From: Variovorax sp. KBW07
GTDB taxonomy: Bacteria; Pseudomonadota; Gammaproteobacteria; Burkholderiales; Burkholderiaceae_C
Assembly (NCBI RefSeq): GCF_003852515.1
Contig: NZ_QAJK01000029.1
Span: 1 to 64,000 of the forward strand
DNA length: 64,000 bases
Reading direction: 5' to 3'
Shown: positions 18,618-26,610 of the stretch, piece after piece
Position numbering within the stretch: position 1 is the first letter of the stretch
How the letters are laid out: the number at the start of each line of letters is the position of its first letter
Notes under the pieces: generated by a model
Told to the model about the DNA's origin: nothing
What the model saw: the letters and a program-made list of their open reading frames with translations, nothing else
Databases searched by the model: none
Position numbers and translations under genes: made by a program

Positions 18618-19283
18618 TTAATTGGTTGATTTGGTCGTCTTGAACATCAGCGTGATCCGCATCTGCGGACAACTCTTCGACACGCCACGCGCCACGTGAT
18701 TGACGAAGCCGGGAAAGACCAGCAGGCGATTTGGCTTCGGGTACACCGCCGCCAGGATGTCGCTGCGGTCCTGGTTGAAGATGATCGTCTCGCCACCCCA
18801 ATCCGGATGCCACGTGTCGTGCGGGTAATAGACCGCGGTGCAATCGCCGGGAATGGGTGAATCGGTGTGTGTTCCGCCTTCGGTTCCGTAGGGCAGGGCA
18901 TTCGCATAGCAGCGCGACAGCACGTGGCCCTGGAAGATCTTCATTTGCAGGCGCTGCCAGAAGCTGTGCAGAAGCGGCGCGGTTGCCTTCAACTCATCGG
19001 CGCAGTCGGCTGAATGCTGCTTGCTGTCGCCCTGCAACTCCGAACTATCGACGACTCCCGCAAAGTGCCGGTGCCAGAACCTCTGGGCATCCGCCTCTTT
19101 GTTGGATCGCCAGCCGTACGACCAATTGCCGCTGGTCAGGAATCGATGGATCTCCTGTTGCTCGTTGTGCGGCAGCACGTCGTCGACAACGACGATGCCC
19201 GTGCCGACATCTGCATTGCCGGAAGTCGATGGCCGGGTGGAAGGCTGCGGAAGTGGCTTGCTGCTCATGGGCGCAATTTTCAC
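18618..19283 (-). CDS. 2-oxoglutarate/Fe(II)-dependent oxygenase (prolyl-hydroxylase-like)
   Basis: A 221-residue dioxygenase with the metal-binding facial triad H139-x-D141 (GGTHTDS) and H196 (PGFVNHVARG), plus R209 (MRITLMF) to bind 2-oxoglutarate. The core is typical of the prolyl 4-hydroxylase/PKHD type that hydroxylates protein or small-molecule substrates. The first 25 residues are polar and low-complexity, and an ATG six codons in (19268) is an alternative start. The stop codon lies inside an AT-rich stretch with a repeated ATTAATTGG block. Neighbours do not reveal the substrate. Confidence 0.87.
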   Translation of the reverse strand: MKIAPMSSKPLPQPSTRPSTSGNADVGTGIVVVDDVLPHNEQQEIHRFLTSGNWSYGWRSNKEADAQRFWHRHFAGVVDSSELQGDSKQHSADCADELKATAPLLHSFWQRLQMKIFQGHVLSRCYANALPYGTEGGTHTDSPIPGDCTAVYYPHDTWHPDWGGETIIFNQDRSDILAAVYPKPNRLLVFPGFVNHVARGVSKSCPQMRITLMFKTTKSTN

Positions 19284-19509
19284 CTCCTTCTTATCTCTGC
19301 TAATTGTTAATTAAGTTGCCGAAACGCAATTTTTAAACGACCCGGCTTCTCCATGAATCAGGTAATGCACGAGCCGCATGCTCGCGCTGGAGAACCACTA
19401 TTGATGGCGCAAATGTTGCTCAGAAGATTAGTCGGCGCAGTCGAAAGACGTCGTTCGCAGATATCGCCTGGGTAAATAAAGTAAACATTGTTTTTAAGAA
19501 AGATGGATT

Positions 19510-19982
19510 GTGAAAAGCAGTACAAAGAAAAACAAAAGTGCAGGGGGCAATTCGTCATTCAAGCCACGCCGGGTTCACTATGCGGTGCTCCTTGCCCTTG
19601 GGCCGACGATGGCGATCCAAGCTGGTGCACAGAGCTACGTCAACTACGACAGCACCCCGACAGTGCATGGCTCGCGCGACTGGGCGTGCGCGTGAAGGGC
19701 GAAGTGGGAATGGGGGCAGGGCGGCTGCAGCCCTATGCGCACTTCAATCTCTACCGTGCCTCGAACGGCAACGACGTGGCGAGCTTCATCGCGCAGGGCG
19801 GACGTACCGCCATCGCCTCGTCGACTGGCGGCACCTCGGCCGAACTGGCCGCGGGCGCCACGCTGGCGCTGACGCCGACCTTCGGCCTCTACGGCGAGAT
19901 CGGCAAGCTCTGGAGCGCGGGCGGGGACACGCGCGTCAAGAGCTCGGTCCAGGGCGGCATCGGCGCACGCATCCTCTGGTGA
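19510..19982 (+). pseudogene. autotransporter remnant: signal peptide joined out of frame to a beta-barrel end
   Basis: A GTG start at 19510 opens a signal-peptide-like sequence (KSSTKKNKSAGG, then YAVLLALGPTMAIQAGAQS) that stays open only to about 19695. From 19650 the DNA aligns with 24162-24494 at a constant offset of 4512 bp and high identity, but this barrel end is read in another frame, ending ...VQGGIGARILW at 19982. The passenger and most of the barrel are missing. The start resembles that of the intact gene downstream (GTGAAAARCAGYA). This is an internally deleted, frameshifted duplicate. Confidence 0.8.
19650..19982 (+). repeat. direct repeat copy 1 (autotransporter barrel end)
   Basis: This 333-bp segment is a near-identical direct repeat of 24162-24494, with no net insertion or deletion between the copies. 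Recombination between them would delete about 4.5 kb, including most of the intact autotransporter gene, and leave one barrel end. Confidence 0.85.
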
Positions 19983-20252
19983 GCTCCACGGCAGCGTTCC
20001 GGCGCTGCCGACGATCCTGAGGACTTCGACGAAATCCGTGGCCGGATGCCGGTGTCGGCAACTGGTCGCATGTCCCCGTGGCTCAAGGGCCGCGCCTTCG
20101 AACAATCCATCCGAGGAGCAGCAATACAGAACGACGACGCATTGGCATCGGAATCCACCCCATCTTTCTTGCCTGCATCGCACGCTGGGGCATGTGCAGA
20201 CAAACACCCCATTTGCCGGCAAGAGTTTGATCGCTATCCAGAGAGTAAAACA

Positions 20253-23200
20253 GTGAAAAACAGCAAGACCATTCGAGTCCCCGTTTCGGTTCGTCGCAAG
20301 AAATTGAAATCGAGCATTTCATTGACCGTTCTTGCGATCGCTTCCGCCTGCGCGGCGGCTCAGTCTCCAGAGCCGCAGGGAAGGTACTTCAATGCCGATG
20401 GCACGCGCACGAACGATCTCGAAGCCGCCGCGAAAACATGGCGAACGCCGGAGTTCCTTCTGGACCATGCACTGCCCGACGTCAAGGCCGAGTACGCCTA
20501 CGCCTATGGCTTCACCGGGAAAGGCATCAAGATCGGCATGGTGGATTCGGGCGCCTTCGCAGGTCATCCTCAGCTGCAAGGGCAATACACGCCGCTGGTG
20601 GTTCAAGGGGTGTATGGCCTGGATGGCGCGCAGCTCGATGACTCCGGGAAGACATGGAAGAAGGGAGACAAATTCAGCACCTTCGGCAATTACGATCCCT
20701 TGATCAACGACAGCCATGGCACTGCGGCGGCAGGTGAGATGGTGGCGAAGCGCGATGCGACAGGAGATCCGGCCAAGGACAAGATGCATGGCATCGCCTT
20801 CGATGCGCATCTGTATTCATCCAATTCAGGCGGTACCGACGACTCGGTTTACGGACCCGATGTCGACTATGAGTATTTCAAGGAAGCCTATGGTGTTCTT
20901 TCGCGCAACGGAGCCCGCGTCGTCAACTCGAGCTGGGGCCAGGAATCTGCCACAGCCGGTGACTATGGCACCCTCGCCGGCACGATAAGGCTCCACTCCA
21001 CTTTCGCGGGAAAGAAGACCTTCCTCGATGCCGCCGCCGAGGTTTCGCAGCAATACGGGACCATTCAAGTCTGGGCGAATGGAAACGAAGGAAGAGACAA
21101 TCCGCGCGCGGTCTCGACCCTGCCTTACTTTCGCCCCGAAATCGAAAAATACTGGATTACGGTCACTGGCGTGACCAAGGACGACAGGACGGTCTACGAC
21201 CGCTGTGGCATCGCAAAATACTGGTGCATGGCGGGACCCACCGTCGAAATCACCACGACATCCGTCGGGCTGAACGGCGGCGACAACGATTACGACTACG
21301 GGCATCACACGCCGGAGGAGTTGGCCAAGAAACCTCCCCAAGCTGCCTATTCGCCGACCTACAACGGGACTTCCGCGGCAGCGCCCAATGTGACGGCATC
21401 ACTTGCCTTGTTGATGCAGCGGTTTCCCTACCTCGGAGACTCCGAGGCTCGCGACGTCCTTTTCACAACCGCCAAGCACCTTGGCGACGGCCCTGCCGAT
21501 GTGCCAAACGCCACTTTCGGCTGGGGCAAACCCGACATGCAAAAGGGCATGAACGGCCCGGGGCAGTTCCTCGGCACCTTCAACGCCAAGCTGCTCGAAG
21601 GCATGTCCGACACCTGGAGCAACAACATCTCGGAGGCTGCGCTGATCCAGCGAAAGAAGGAGGAAACGGCCGAAATCGCAGCCTGGTCCGACACCAAGGC
21701 TGGCTTGCTGAGGCAACTCGAGCCCTTTCCGGAGGCAACGGCCCCTTCCGATGAGTTCGTGGCTGCCATCTCGCGGGGCAAGGCACTTCTGCTGGCCGCG
21801 ATCATCGCCAATACGCGCGGGGTGTACACCGCCGAGACACTCAAGGCGGCTCTGGATGCCGTCAATGCCGACCCTGTCGGGAAGCAGCTTCTGCAAACGT
21901 ATGAGAGCTACAAGCCCGGCTGGACCGGCCCCTACAGCCAGACCACCGATTTCGACAATTTCATTGCCGGCCGCAACGATCTGGCATTGGCAAAGTATGT
22001 GGCCAACGTACTGCGCACGGCCATCCAAAGCCAGATCGCCAGTGGCGAGTCTCGCATCGCCTACCTGCAGACCAGGACCAATGCGGACTACGCCGGCGGC
22101 CTGGTCAAGATGGGGCTCGGTACCCTGGTCTTGACGGGAGCCAACACCTATTCGGGCGGCACGCGACTGGAAGGCGGCACTCTCGGCGTGGGCCATGCCA
22201 GCGCGCTGGGGACCGGCACGCTCGCCATGTCCGATGCAACGACCCTCCAGGCGGTGGCCGACAAGCTGACGCTGGCCAATGCCATCACGGTCAGCGGCAT
22301 CGGCAACATCGACACCCAGGCCTTCGGCCTGACCCTTTCTGGCGCCATCACCGACGGCAGCACGCCCGGTGGCTTCGCGAAACTGGGTACAGGCACTCTG
22401 ACGCTGTCGGGCGCCAACACCTATTCCGGCCCTACCGGAGTCATCAACGGCACGTTGCGCGCAGGCTCTGCGACGGGCTTTTCCGCGCGCAGTGCGTTTT
22501 TCGTGGACACCCAGGGGCAGCTCGACTTGGCCAGCGCCAACCAGACCATCGGCTCCCTGTCCGGCGCGGGCAAGGTCGCGCTGGGAACGGCCACGCTGAC
22601 CACCGGTGCCGACAACAGCTCGACGGCGTTCTCGGGGCAGATCGCCGGCAGCGGTGGTGTTGCCAAGACCGGCAGCGGCACCTTCACGCTGGCCAGCGCC
22701 AACACCTACACCGGTGGCACCGCGCTCAAGGCGGGCCAGTTGAACGTCGGCGACAACAACGCCCTCGGGACCGGTGCCCTGTCGATGGACGACGGCACCA
22801 CGCTGGGCTTCAGCGCCGACGGCCTGAACGTCGTCAACAGCGTGAAGCTCACCGGCACCCAGGACCCCGTCATCGACACCGGTGCCTTCTCCGAGACCCT
22901 GAGCGGCGTCATCAGCGGCACGGGCTTCCTCACCAAGAACGGCAGTGGTGTGCTGACCACCACGGGCGCCAACACCTACAGCGGCGCCACCATCGTCGCG
23001 GCGGGCACGCTGCAAGCCGGTGCCGTCAATGCCTTCAGCGCCACCAGCGCGATGACTGTGAACACCGGCGCCACGCTGAACCTGGCTGGCTACAACCAGC
23101 GCATTGGAGGCATGAACCTCGCCGGCACGGTCGTCGTGTCGGGCACGCCACCCGGCACCGTGCTGACCGTTGCGGGTCCGTGGGTTGGCAGCGGTGGCTT

Positions 23201-24494
23201 GCTCAAGCTCGGCACCGTGAGCCCCTCGGTCTCGGATCGGGTGCTGCTCAGTGGCACCAATGCAGTTGCCAGCGGCCTCACCACGGTGCAGGTCGGCAAC
23301 TTCGTGGGCCTTGGTGGCGCGACGGTTGGCAACGGCATCGAACTGATCGGCACCACGGGAGGCGCCAGCATTCAGGGCAATGCCTTTGCATTGGCGGGCG
23401 GTCACGTCGATGTCGGCGCGTACGAGTACCGCCTGAACAACATCGGCAGCGGCGGCTACCTGAGCTCATCCTCGCCGAAGGGCCAGACCTACTACCGCAG
23501 TGAAGTGCCTCAGTACGCGGCACTGCCAGCGCAACTGCGCCAGGCCAGCCTGGCCATGCTGGGCAACATGCACCAGCGCGCGGGTGACGATGACGTGAAG
23601 ACCACGAACAGCGCGCCATCGGAAGGCTCCAACGGCAGCGACAGCAACTCGCGCCGGGCATGGGGCCGTGTCATTTCGGCCAACCTCAATATCCGCCAGA
23701 GCGGCACCGTGAGTCCGCAGAGCCATGGCCGGCTCGACGGCTTCCAGGCGGGCACTGATCTGCTGAGCGTTCGCAACTGGCGCGCGGGCGTCTACGTCGG
23801 TCAACTCGATGGCGAAATGGGCGTGAGCGGCTCAGTGCGCGGCGTCCAGAACCTGCACGTGGGTGGGAGCAGCCTGCACAACCAGTACCTGGGCGCCTAC
23901 GGCACCTACGCAAGCGACAACGGCTTGTATGCGGATGCAGTGCTGCAGTCTGGCCGCCATAGCTACAGCTTCGTCAACCCATTGACGCAGTCCGGCAGTG
24001 CCGGCGCCGGCAAGGGCCAAAGCCTGTTGGCCTCAGTCGAAGTGGGGCAGTCCTTCGAACTGGGTGGTACGGGCAACTGGAAGGTCGAGCCGCAGCTGCA
24101 ACTGACCCATCAGCGATTGAGCCTCGACGACGCGACGCTTGCCGGCGGCACGCAGGTACGGCAGCACCCCGACAGCGCATGGCTCGCTCGCCTGGGCGTG
24201 CGCGTGAAGGGCGAAGTGGGAATGGGGGCAGGGCGGCTGCAGCCGTATGCGCGCTTCAACCTCTACCGCGCCTCGAACGGCAGCGACGTGGCCAGCTTCA
24301 GTGCATCGGGTGCTCGCACGGCCATCGCGTCTTCGACCGGTGGCACGTCAGCCGAACTGGCCGCAGGCGCCACGCTGGCGCTGACGCCGACCTTCGGCCT
24401 GTACGGCGAGATCGGCAAGCTCTGGAGCGCGGGTGGCAATACGCGCGTCAAGAGCTCGCTGCAGGGCAGTGCGGGGGCACGCGTGCTCTGGTGA
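20253..24494 (+). CDS. autotransporter serine protease (subtilase passenger)
   Basis: About 1413 residues. A GTG start (20253) and signal sequence (LTVLAIASACAAAQS) lead into an S8 subtilase domain, about residues 80-440. Its catalytic D98 is in GMVDSG, H155 in DSHGTAA and S374 in NGTSAAAPN, with N277 likely stabilising the oxyanion. A helical spacer follows. Four autotransporter-associated beta-strand repeats (each with ANTYSGG-like cores) come next, then a C-terminal beta-barrel ending in ARVLW. The fold predicts a cell-surface protease that passes through its own outer-membrane pore. An upstream ATG at 20046 is in frame but gives no signal peptide. A strong hairpin terminator follows. Confidence 0.93.
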   Translation: MKNSKTIRVPVSVRRKKLKSSISLTVLAIASACAAAQSPEPQGRYFNADGTRTNDLEAAAKTWRTPEFLLDHALPDVKAEYAYAYGFTGKGIKIGMVDSGAFAGHPQLQGQYTPLVVQGVYGLDGAQLDDSGKTWKKGDKFSTFGNYDPLINDSHGTAAAGEMVAKRDATGDPAKDKMHGIAFDAHLYSSNSGGTDDSVYGPDVDYEYFKEAYGVLSRNGARVVNSSWGQESATAGDYGTLAGTIRLHSTFAGKKTFLDAAAEVSQQYGTIQVWANGNEGRDNPRAVSTLPYFRPEIEKYWITVTGVTKDDRTVYDRCGIAKYWCMAGPTVEITTTSVGLNGGDNDYDYGHHTPEELAKKPPQAAYSPTYNGTSAAAPNVTASLALLMQRFPYLGDSEARDVLFTTAKHLGDGPADVPNATFGWGKPDMQKGMNGPGQFLGTFNAKLLEGMSDTWSNNISEAALIQRKKEETAEIAAWSDTKAGLLRQLEPFPEATAPSDEFVAAISRGKALLLAAIIANTRGVYTAETLKAALDAVNADPVGKQLLQTYESYKPGWTGPYSQTTDFDNFIAGRNDLALAKYVANVLRTAIQSQIASGESRIAYLQTRTNADYAGGLVKMGLGTLVLTGANTYSGGTRLEGGTLGVGHASALGTGTLAMSDATTLQAVADKLTLANAITVSGIGNIDTQAFGLTLSGAITDGSTPGGFAKLGTGTLTLSGANTYSGPTGVINGTLRAGSATGFSARSAFFVDTQGQLDLASANQTIGSLSGAGKVALGTATLTTGADNSSTAFSGQIAGSGGVAKTGSGTFTLASANTYTGGTALKAGQLNVGDNNALGTGALSMDDGTTLGFSADGLNVVNSVKLTGTQDPVIDTGAFSETLSGVISGTGFLTKNGSGVLTTTGANTYSGATIVAAGTLQAGAVNAFSATSAMTVNTGATLNLAGYNQRIGGMNLAGTVVVSGTPPGTVLTVAGPWVGSGGLLKLGTVSPSVSDRVLLSGTNAVASGLTTVQVGNFVGLGGATVGNGIELIGTTGGASIQGNAFALAGGHVDVGAYEYRLNNIGSGGYLSSSSPKGQTYYRSEVPQYAALPAQLRQASLAMLGNMHQRAGDDDVKTTNSAPSEGSNGSDSNSRRAWGRVISANLNIRQSGTVSPQSHGRLDGFQAGTDLLSVRNWRAGVYVGQLDGEMGVSGSVRGVQNLHVGGSSLHNQYLGAYGTYASDNGLYADAVLQSGRHSYSFVNPLTQSGSAGAGKGQSLLASVEVGQSFELGGTGNWKVEPQLQLTHQRLSLDDATLAGGTQVRQHPDSAWLARLGVRVKGEVGMGAGRLQPYARFNLYRASNGSDVASFSASGARTAIASSTGGTSAELAAGATLALTPTFGLYGEIGKLWSAGGNTRVKSSLQGSAGARVLW
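22100..23090 (+). repeat. four passenger-associated beta-strand repeats (PATR)
   Basis: Four diverged protein repeats of roughly 70-110 residues inside the autotransporter, each with a G-G-T-L-x-L-x-G-A-N-T-Y-S/T-G core at about 22112, 22386, 22665 and 22938. They build the beta-helical stalk between protease and barrel. The matching DNA blocks (GCCAACACCTA) are similar enough to recombine in frame. Confidence 0.85.
24162..24494 (+). repeat. direct repeat copy 2 (autotransporter barrel end)
   Basis: The functional 3' end of the autotransporter gene, nearly identical to 19650-19982. See the remnant entry. Confidence 0.85.
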
Positions 24495-24525
24495 TGACCG
24501 CCTGAGCGACTGACTGAAGAAGAAG

Positions 24526-24576
24526 GGCCGATGGCCCGCTCGCCTTGCGGCGGGCGGGCCATCGGCCACTTTTTTT
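24526..24576 (+). terminator. Rho-independent terminator of the autotransporter gene
   Basis: A perfect 14-bp stem GGCCGATGGCCCGC / GCGGGCCATCGGCC (24526-24539 and 24554-24567) has a loop that can pair internally. It is followed by a seven-T run at 24570-24576, 32 bp after the stop codon. Confidence 0.92.
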
Positions 24577-24940
24577 GTTCCGGCGGACGGCGTCGCTGCC
24601 ACTGCCAGCCAGTTCCGAGCCCGAGTGTCTTCGGTAACTGGTTTTTGACTTCCAAAAAGCTGACAGCCAATTGAAAGGTTCAATTAATTTTTGTGAAACA
24701 AATCAACGTATGAATAATTGATAAGAATCTAAAACAATTATAGGTATCGGTAATATTTTTGCTTTGTATTTTTTGTGCATTAATTGCTTGGTTTTGATTT
24801 TTCAAATGAGAGCTTTAGGATTCCGAAAGAGGCTCAAAGATAAACTGCACCTACCCTTTTTGGAGTCTGTTGCGTGTTAATTCAATATGCAGCGCGCATT
24901 CGGAGAGGGATTTACTCTTAACAACTTTTGTAAAATATTC
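24577..24940 (+). promoter_or_regulatory. AT-rich leader region of the fimbrial operon
   Basis: This gap between the terminator and the pilin start holds no gene. From about 24650 it becomes strongly AT-rich, unlike the surrounding coding DNA. A 7-bp inverted repeat AATTGAA-AGG-TTCAATT lies at 24669-24685 and could be a protein-binding site. The region very likely contains the fimbrial promoter, but no single -35/-10 pair stands out. The low GC is typical of promoters silenced by H-NS-like proteins. Confidence 0.6.
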
Positions 24941-25516
24941 ATGAAAAAGAATCTTCTCTCTACTGCCGTTGCGGCAACGCTCGGTCTTCTGGTTCTGGCG
25001 CCTGCGGCCCATGCTGAAGACGGCACCATCACCATCAACGGCCTGGTCACCGCTTCCACCTGCGTCATCAACGGTGGCGGCGCCTCCCGTGACATCGCTG
25101 TGCGACTGCCCACGGTTTCGAAAAACTCGCTGGCAGCGGTCGGTGCAACGGCTGGCCGTACGCCGATTCGCATCTCCCTGACAGGCTGCCTGCCGGCAAC
25201 CGGTGTGGTGCGTGCGTATTTCGAACCCGGTTCCACGACCAATGCAGCTGGTCGCCTGGTTGCTGACGTCACTGTTGCCTCCGGCTCCGGCGCCACTGCA
25301 ATTCCCGCCAGCGCCGGCAATGTGGAAGTTTCCCTGCTGAACGCAGCCGGCGCACCCATCGTCGCTGGCGCTGCCCCGGGTTCGCAGAACACGACTCCTG
25401 TGCAAATGGTCGCTGGCACGGCTGACCTCAACTACGCCGCCGAGTACTACGCCACTGGCGTTGCGACCCCCGGCCCCGTGGTCACCCGCGTTCGTTACAC
25501 CATCGCCTACGAATAA
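24941..25516 (+). CDS. type 1-like fimbrial major pilin
   Basis: A 191-residue pilin subunit. The Sec signal peptide MKKNLLSTAVAATLGLLVLA is cleaved after HAE/AHA near residue 24. One disulfide pair is visible (C in STCVIN and C in TGCLPA). The C-terminus RVRYTIAYE matches the beta-zipper strand that chaperones recognise. The ATG at 24941 was chosen because it begins a standard signal peptide; an in-frame start at 24887 adds 18 residues without a signal. It heads a chaperone-usher operon and is separated from the chaperone by two hairpins, as expected for the most abundant subunit. Confidence 0.9.
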   Translation: MKKNLLSTAVAATLGLLVLAPAAHAEDGTITINGLVTASTCVINGGGASRDIAVRLPTVSKNSLAAVGATAGRTPIRISLTGCLPATGVVRAYFEPGSTTNAAGRLVADVTVASGSGATAIPASAGNVEVSLLNAAGAPIVAGAAPGSQNTTPVQMVAGTADLNYAAEYYATGVATPGPVVTRVRYTIAYE

Positions 25517-25528
25517 ATCGTAGAGCTC

Positions 25529-25605
25529 ATGGCCGCCTTGCGAAATGCGGCCATGTCGGGTGTTCACACTTTTTAAGCCGTTTCGCGGCCTCCGCGAGAC
25601 GGCTT
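25529..25605 (+). terminator. two hairpins between pilin and chaperone (attenuator-like)
   Basis: The first hairpin has 8-bp arms ATGGCCGC (25529-25536) and GCGGCCAT (25547-25554). The second has outer arms AAGCCGT (25575-25581) and ACGGCTT (25599-25605), with an inner CGCGG/CCGCG stem. A TTTTT run lies between them. They may partly stop transcription or protect the pilin message, giving more pilin than chaperone and usher. Confidence 0.6.
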
Positions 25606-25649
25606 AGCAGGAACAGACATTCCGCTCAGATACATAAGCCAAATACACC

Positions 25650-26426
25650 ATGATTCCGATATTCAAAAAACTATGCCTTGCGGCCATTGGCGCGGGCTTT
25701 ATTGCCAGCTTTGCGCATGCCGGCGTAATCATCGAAGAGACGCGTGTTGTTTTTCCGGGCCAGGAGCGGGAGGTCACCCTCAAGCTCAGCAACAAGGGCG
25801 CTTCGCCCGTTCTGGTCCAGACCTGGTTCGACAAGGGCGAGGCTGACGCACCGCCCGAATCCATCGACGTGCCCTTCAACATGACGCCGTCCATGTTCCG
25901 CATGGACCCGAACAAGGGCCAGACCCTGCGCATCATTTACACCAAGGAGCCGTTGCCGCAGGACAAGGAAACGCTGTTCTGGGTGAACGTGCTCGAGGTC
26001 CCGCCCAAGGGGCCGGACGACGGTGGCAGCAAGCTGCAGTTGTCATTTCGCTCTCGCATCAAGCTCATGTTCCGTCCGCAGGGCCTGCCCGGGTCCGCAG
26101 GCGAGTCGCCCGCCAAGGTGAGCTGGGAAGTAGTGCCGGCAGAGGGCGGCAAGGGCTTTGCATTGCGCGCGACCAACCCTACGGCCTTTTTCGTCAACCT
26201 TGGTCAGGTCGAGTTGGCTACGGGTGGCAAGCGCTTCGACGGCGGTGGCGACCATGTGCCGCCGGGTGGCTCCAAGGTGTTTCCCATGACGGGTTTGTCC
26301 GAGCGCCCGGGGCCGGATGCGGTTGTCGAGTTCATGAGCATCAACGACTACGGTGGTCTTGTGAAAGGGCGGCGCGAGTTGGGCCAACTCGCCGCACCCA
26401 GTTCACCGGGTGCAGCCGGACGCTAG
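25650..26426 (+). CDS. fimbrial periplasmic chaperone (PapD/FimC family)
   Basis: A 258-residue periplasmic chaperone. A signal peptide ends near AHAG at residue 25. The first immunoglobulin-like domain has TRVVFPGQEREVTLKLSN and the conserved block NKGQTLRIIYT with the subunit-anchoring arginine. The proline-rich signature LPQDKETLFWVNVLEVPPK follows, and the second domain begins near residue 145. It delivers pilins to the usher encoded next. Confidence 0.94.
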   Translation: MIPIFKKLCLAAIGAGFIASFAHAGVIIEETRVVFPGQEREVTLKLSNKGASPVLVQTWFDKGEADAPPESIDVPFNMTPSMFRMDPNKGQTLRIIYTKEPLPQDKETLFWVNVLEVPPKGPDDGGSKLQLSFRSRIKLMFRPQGLPGSAGESPAKVSWEVVPAEGGKGFALRATNPTAFFVNLGQVELATGGKRFDGGGDHVPPGGSKVFPMTGLSERPGPDAVVEFMSINDYGGLVKGRRELGQLAAPSSPGAAGR

Positions 26427-26610
26427 CCGCCGTCCTTTTCTCTTCTCCGGGTGCCTCGCGGCAATCCGTGGGGCCGATCCGTAAAGCGTGCGGATGCGGC
26501 CAGAACCCTGAGCGCTTCCCTCCCCGCGTTTTCCCCTCCACTGGAGCAAAGCCATACGGCCTTGCGAGGAGCCCCGTGCCTCTCGCCATCGCCCTTTTGC
26601 GTTCGCCACC

